From assembly GCA_900766135.1 (NCBI GenBank), contig CAAFUF010000032.1, positions 62,001 to 126,000 on the forward strand: DNA of 64,000 nucleotides, given 5' to 3'. Both the position numbers and the translations under genes were made by a program. This document shows, piece after piece, positions 60,494 through 64,000 of the stretch. The stretch is from Paenibacillaceae bacterium (lineage in GTDB: Bacteria; Bacillota; Bacilli; Paenibacillales; Paenibacillaceae). Position 1 is the stretch's first letter. Each line of letters starts with the position of its first letter. The notes under the pieces were generated by a model. That model saw only the letters and a program-made list of their open reading frames with translations. It ran no database searches and had not been told where the DNA came from.

Positions 60494-61308
60494 TAGGATT
60501 CCCCTAGGGGGATATGTATTTCCAAGAACGAACGTTTCGTTCCTTGATGGTTTTCGGTCAACATCAACCGTCCGGTCACCGCGCCGGAAACGACATATCG
60601 GTGCTCGTCCATGTAATCCAGCATAAACCGGAACGCCTTTTTGGAAAAATCCTCTCCCTGGGGCGACAAAATCACGGACGATACGCAGCGGGATGGCGGG
60701 ATATACTCCAGATGCTCGTCCAATGCGATTCCGAGCTGACGCACCTCGTCTTCGGCAATCGACAAACCCCAGCTGTAGTCCATCAGGTCTTCCTCTGACT
60801 CGATCGAGTCCCGCTCGATGCGGAAGCAATAAAACGAGTAAGGGAGCAGCTCCATCAAGGCATTAATGGTGTCTTCCAAGCCTTTCGTGTTGAGCAGGTT
60901 GTTCTTGTCCGTTTGCTTTAGACGGTAGAGTCCCGGCCGGTCCACAAGCCTGCATTGGTAAAGTCGGCTTTCCAAGCCCTGAACTTCCCCGCTTAGCTCG
61001 CCCAATTTATGCAGCAGCATCGTGCTTTTGCGGATCTCTTCTTCCAACTCCTGCTTGCTGCTCTCCATTTTTTCGAGAATGTCGCGCAGCGAAGCGTTTT
61101 GAATAAGCCCCGCCACGTCCTGCAGCGGAATTTGCAAGCTACGGTACCACCGGCTCATCAGCAAGTCCCTGGCGTCCAGGTCGTTGAAATAGCGGTAACT
61201 GTTGTGTCGGTCCTTGACCGGCTTGACGATGTCGTGCTTCTCGTACAGCCTCAGCGTGTCCCGGGTGATGCCCAGCAGCGAGGAAAACTCGCCAATGCAA
61301 TATTTCAT
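60490..61308 (-). CDS. MerR-family regulator with ligand-binding C-terminal domain
   Basis: 272 residues. N-terminal MerR HTH and wing (YCIGEFSSLLGITRDTLRLYEKHDIVKPVKDRHNSYRYFNDLDARDLLMSRWYRSL), a coiled coil (EKMESSKQELEEEIRKSTMLLHKLGEL) and a C-terminal domain of about 160 residues that resembles GyrI/BmrR-type effector-binding folds (LEYIPPSRCVSSVI...RYVVSGAVTGRLMLT). No Cys set for metal sensing, so a small organic ligand is more likely. GGGAGGGAAGG precedes ATG 61308. It should activate the palindromic promoter at its own 3' end. Confidence 0.88.
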   Translation of the reverse strand: MKYCIGEFSSLLGITRDTLRLYEKHDIVKPVKDRHNSYRYFNDLDARDLLMSRWYRSLQIPLQDVAGLIQNASLRDILEKMESSKQELEEEIRKSTMLLHKLGELSGEVQGLESRLYQCRLVDRPGLYRLKQTDKNNLLNTKGLEDTINALMELLPYSFYCFRIERDSIESEEDLMDYSWGLSIAEDEVRQLGIALDEHLEYIPPSRCVSSVILSPQGEDFSKKAFRFMLDYMDEHRYVVSGAVTGRLMLTENHQGTKRSFLEIHIPLGESY

Positions 61309-61404
61309 ATTTCCTTCCCTCCCGCGTATCTCGCGTCGCAAGCCTATTGCACCACTTCCATGATACAGAAGGGGGAGGGGTTCAAGATATGGAAATGTTC
61401 ACAA

Positions 61405-61428
61405 CAAAAAAAGGTCCCCGCAGGGACC
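61405..61428 (-). terminator. terminator of sigG
   Basis: GGTCCC-CGCA-GGGACC with A7 on the left in plus orientation, so a T run on the minus strand. Confidence 0.85.
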
Positions 61429-61432
61429 GGAC

Positions 61433-62215
61433 TTACGACTTCACATGCTTCTGCATTTGTAAAATGGCGGATTTCTCGAGCCTGGATACTTGTGCCTGAG
61501 AGATCCCGATTTCGTCGGCAACCTCCATTTGCGTTTTTCCTTCAAAGAAACGCATGGACAAGATCATCTTCTCGCGGCGGCCCAACCGCTGCATCGCCTC
61601 GCGCAAAGCGATTTCCTCAATCCAGGACACGTCCTTGTTCTTATCGTCGCTGATTTGGTCCATCACATAGATGGGATCGCCGCCGTCATGGTAAATCGGT
61701 TCGAACAAAGAGACCGGATCCTGGATGGCGTCGAGGGCAAAGACGACGTCCTCTTTCGGCAAGCCCAATGCTTCGGAGATTTCGAAAATCGTAGGTTCGC
61801 GCGAGTTCTGGTTGGTCAGGTTGTCCCGCATTTGCAGCGCCTTGTACGCGATATCGCGCAGGCTGCGGGAGACGCGGATCGGGTTATTGTCCCGCAGGTA
61901 ACGCCGGATTTCCCCGATAATCATCGGTACGGCGTAAGTGGAGAATTTGACGTTCTGCGATAAATCGAAATTATCGATGGCTTTCATGAGTCCGATGCAG
62001 CCAACCTGGAACAGGTCGTCCACATACTCCCCCCGATTGTTGAACCGCTGGATGACGCTCAGCACGAGTCTCAAGTTGCCATTTACTAACTTTTCTCTGG
62101 CTGATCTTACGTGGTCCTGCTGCAACGAGTGGAACAATTCACGCATTTCCGCATTGGTTAGAACGGGCAATTTTGCGGTATCGACGCCGCAAATTTCGAC
62201 TTTGTTTCGGGTCAT
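61433..62215 (-). CDS. sigG: sporulation sigma factor SigG (forespore)
   Basis: Directs late forespore genes. 260 residues, the usual length: MTRNKVEICGVDTAKLPVLTNAEMRELF, region 2 (VDDLFQVGCIGLMKAIDNFDLSQNVKFSTYAVPMIIGEIRRYLRDN) and region 4 (KTQMEVADEIGISQAQVSRLEKSAILQM). ATG 62215 with GGGAGG upstream; a longer frame to 62311 is rejected. A CGATTCG-ATTGT-CGAATCG hairpin lies in the sigE-sigG gap. Its timing may depend on readthrough from sigE and on sigma-F/G promoters, not resolved here. Confidence 0.95.
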   Translation of the reverse strand: MTRNKVEICGVDTAKLPVLTNAEMRELFHSLQQDHVRSAREKLVNGNLRLVLSVIQRFNNRGEYVDDLFQVGCIGLMKAIDNFDLSQNVKFSTYAVPMIIGEIRRYLRDNNPIRVSRSLRDIAYKALQMRDNLTNQNSREPTIFEISEALGLPKEDVVFALDAIQDPVSLFEPIYHDGGDPIYVMDQISDDKNKDVSWIEEIALREAMQRLGRREKMILSMRFFEGKTQMEVADEIGISQAQVSRLEKSAILQMQKHVKS

Positions 62216-62316
62216 CGTGTCTAAACCTCCCAAGGAGAAACTAATGAACAGTATCTCCCGGGACTGCATTTTTATTCCGCAGCCATCTTTCCATGACGAA
62301 GCCATCATCATGAAGC

Positions 62317-62335
62317 CGATTCGATTGTCGAATCG
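62317..62335. other. hairpin in the sigE-sigG gap
   Basis: CGATTCG-ATTGT-CGAATCG, a 7-bp perfect stem without a T run, between sigE and the sigG ribosome site; possibly a leader structure. Confidence 0.5.
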
Positions 62336-62358
62336 ACTTGGCCGTTTGAAAAACGAGC

Positions 62359-63081
62359 TTAGACCATTTTGTTAAATTCCTTGCGCAGCCGCTTAATGAT
62401 CCGTTTCTCCAGGCGCGAAATGTACGATTGCGAGATCCCCAGCAGGTCGGCCACATCCTTCTGCGTTTTCTCGTCGCCGTCGACCAGCCCGAACCGCAGC
62501 TCCATGATCATGCGTTCCCGCTCGGTCAATTTGTCGAGCGCTTTGTGCAGCAGCTTGCGATCCACCTGCTCCTCGATGTTGCGGTAGATCGTATCGTTCT
62601 CCGTGCCCAGCACGTCGGAGAGCAGCAGTTCGTTGCCGTCCCAATCGATGTTGAGCGGCTCATCGAAACTCACCTCGGTGCGGATTTTGCTGTTGCGGCG
62701 CAGATACATCAGAATTTCGTTTTCGATGCAGCGGGAGGCATAGGTGGCCAGCTTGATCTTCTTCTCCGGATCAAAGGTGTTGACCGCCTTGATCAACCCG
62801 ATCGCCCCGATGGATACCAGGTCCTCGATATTGATTCCGGTATTCTCGAATTTTCTGGCGATATACACGACGAGCCGCAAGTTGCGCTCGATCAGCATGG
62901 CCCGGATCGCCGAGTCGCCGCTCGGCAGCCGCTGCAGCAGGTATTCTTCCTCCTCGCGCGTCAACGGAGGTGGCAGCGCTTCGCTGCCGCCGATATAATA
63001 GATTTCTTCGCTTTTTAGCCCAAAAAGAAACAGCAGCCGGTAATACTGCAGCTGCAGCATCATTTTCCACTTTACATGCAT
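62359..63081 (-). CDS. sigE: pro-sigma E (mother-cell sigma factor)
   Basis: 240 residues. Starts MHVKWKMMLQLQYYRLLFLFGLKSEEIYYIGGSEALPPPL; the pro-sequence of about 27 residues is removed by SpoIIGA near the YYIGGSEALPPP stretch. Region 2 (INIEDLVSIGAIGLIKAVNTFDPEKKIKLATYASRCIENEILMYLRR) and region 4 (KTQKDVADLLGISQSYISRLEKRIIKRL) are clear. Between spoIIGA and sigG, the canonical order. Confidence 0.96.
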   Translation of the reverse strand: MHVKWKMMLQLQYYRLLFLFGLKSEEIYYIGGSEALPPPLTREEEEYLLQRLPSGDSAIRAMLIERNLRLVVYIARKFENTGINIEDLVSIGAIGLIKAVNTFDPEKKIKLATYASRCIENEILMYLRRNSKIRTEVSFDEPLNIDWDGNELLLSDVLGTENDTIYRNIEEQVDRKLLHKALDKLTERERMIMELRFGLVDGDEKTQKDVADLLGISQSYISRLEKRIIKRLRKEFNKMV

Positions 63082-63100
63082 GGTCTCGTGTCCTCCTATG

Positions 63101-64000
63101 TTACGTTCCCGTTTTACTGATGAGGTCCGTGCTTTCTTTCGCCTCTGCCGTCTCTACCAACGCGGGATGAACGATCGCCCGGTAGGTTCCTTCCGTCGAT
63201 AATCGTCCTCCGTCCAAACCGATCAGCACCCGGGTCGAACGATGTTCCCGTCCCTCCAGACGCACCATGACCTCGTCAGGCTTAAGCGCCAGCATAAACT
63301 GCGTGCCTTTGTTGATCCCTCGGTAGGGAACCAGCCGCAGCCGCTCCGGCCATGGAAAGTCCCCGGCCTCCGTTAGCTCCAGGATGAGGTTGTCCGCACG
63401 CTCGTCGGCCAGCTTTCCCCGATAAGACGGGGGGAGAACCCGCTCCCAAAGCGAAGCTTCCATCACCGTTACCGGCAGGCGGCTCAGCGGGTCGGATAGT
63501 TGATTGCCCGTGTCGATCAGTCCCGTGCAGGTAATCGTCGTATCTCCGACGCGCACCTCCAACTCGGCCAAAAAGGAGCGAATCCGCTCCTGACGCTGGC
63601 GCGTTTCGATCACCCGTTTAAACCAATACAAGACGGCAAAAAAACAAACCAGGATAAAGAATGCGCCGATTTTGAGCGAAAACGAAAGCCCGCCGGATGC
63701 CGAATACCAAATCCCGCTCCAGATTTCCCCGGAGTCCTGCAGCAAATAATGCACACCCAGAATCCCGCCGGCCGCCGCAAAATTGACAATATAAAAAGCT
63801 CCCATATTCCGTAAGTAGTTTTGCAAACTTCCAAATCCGAACGCGATCCAGAGCATCGCGACAGAGAATAGAAACTTCACCAGAAACGTGTACAGAAACG
63901 AGAGCTCCGGCAAAAACATCATGACGACGTACATCGCTCCGACTCCCGCCGACAAGGCCAGCCGCCAGAAGATGATTTTTTGCTTTCGCATCCAAGCCGT
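63101..64000 (-). CDS. spoIIGA: SpoIIGA, sporulation pro-sigma E processing protease, cut by the right edge
   Basis: About 300 residues visible; the reading frame is open into the edge, so the N-terminal helices are missing. Several transmembrane helices remain (LALSAGVGAMYVVMMFLPELSFLYTFLVKFLF, MGAFYIVNFAAAGGILGVHYLL, IGAFFILVCFFAVLYWF), then the cytoplasmic protease domain with active-site Asp in CTGLIDTGNQLSDPLSRLPV. Forms an aspartic-type protease dimer that activates sigma E; the sigE gene follows 20 bases later. Confidence 0.95.
   Translation of the reverse strand, partial: TAWMRKQKIIFWRLALSAGVGAMYVVMMFLPELSFLYTFLVKFLFSVAMLWIAFGFGSLQNYLRNMGAFYIVNFAAAGGILGVHYLLQDSGEIWSGIWYSASGGLSFSLKIGAFFILVCFFAVLYWFKRVIETRQRQERIRSFLAELEVRVGDTTITCTGLIDTGNQLSDPLSRLPVTVMEASLWERVLPPSYRGKLADERADNLILELTEAGDFPWPERLRLVPYRGINKGTQFMLALKPDEVMVRLEGREHRSTRVLIGLDGGRLSTEGTYRAIVHPALVETAEAKESTDLISKTGT

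Overview
The window looks like a chromosome segment of a spore-forming Firmicute close to Paenibacillus. The evidence is S-layer-homology (SLH) proteins, a Spo0E-like phosphatase, the spoIIGA-sigE-sigG cluster, the ylm/sepF/divIVA cell-division cluster, a T-box-controlled ileS and a PyrR-attenuated pyrimidine operon. This assignment is an inference from gene content; no search was run.

Region 1 (1-16486) is the integrase-proximal part of a prophage. Every convincing gene reads leftwards. It holds a tyrosine integrase beside a tRNA-Leu(UAA) gene cut after its anticodon stem, a winged-helix protein, a run of small unknown genes, and a nearly complete phage replisome: DnaC-like loader, DnaB-like helicase, TOPRIM primase, an SSB-like protein, a PD-(D/E)XK-type nuclease and a family A DNA polymerase that leaves the window. 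It also has an XRE regulator with an apparent autoregulatory operator, a sigma-like protein, a stand-alone GGQ (release-factor-like) protein and a seven-module SH3/KOW-like repeat protein. Intergenic DNA carries repeated operator-like motifs, including a 33-bp site found twice with 23 invariant bases and four ACCG-N3-CGGT palindromes.

Region 2 (16.5-31.2 kb) holds small host genes, SLH proteins, a tRNA-fMet/tRNA-Ile2 pair, a five-gene leftward operon (MacB/Lol-like ATPase, HlyD-like adaptor, large FtsX-like permease, second ATPase with a C-terminal AbrB-like domain, solute-binding lipoprotein), an SLH-GH18 wall hydrolase and an ECF sigma/putative anti-sigma pair.

Region 3 (31.2-40.5 kb) is the pyrimidine operon pyrR-pyrB-pyrC-carA-carB-pyrF-pyrE, read leftwards from one sigma-A promoter through a PyrR attenuator. 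pyrK and pyrD are absent; repeats occupy the carB-pyrF gap.

Region 4 (41-57 kb) holds dapL with a candidate attenuator, rluD-lspA, yteA, ileS (long, IleS2-like) behind a T-box, an inserted rhamnosidase/AraC pair, and divIVA-ylmH-yggT-sepF-ylmE-pgeF. Region 5 (57.9-64 kb) holds ylmC, a MerR regulator with a flavoprotein gene under a 19-bp-spacer promoter, and sigG, sigE and spoIIGA (cut by the right edge).

Two families of intergenic repeats recur across regions 3-5: paired inverted arrays of a 24-bp TAACGGAC...TTATT unit, and a structured element of about 70-165 bp with covarying terminal inverted repeats. One copy of the latter sits inside the ileS T-box leader. These repeats, the phage operator system and the ATPase-AbrB fusion are the most unusual things seen.
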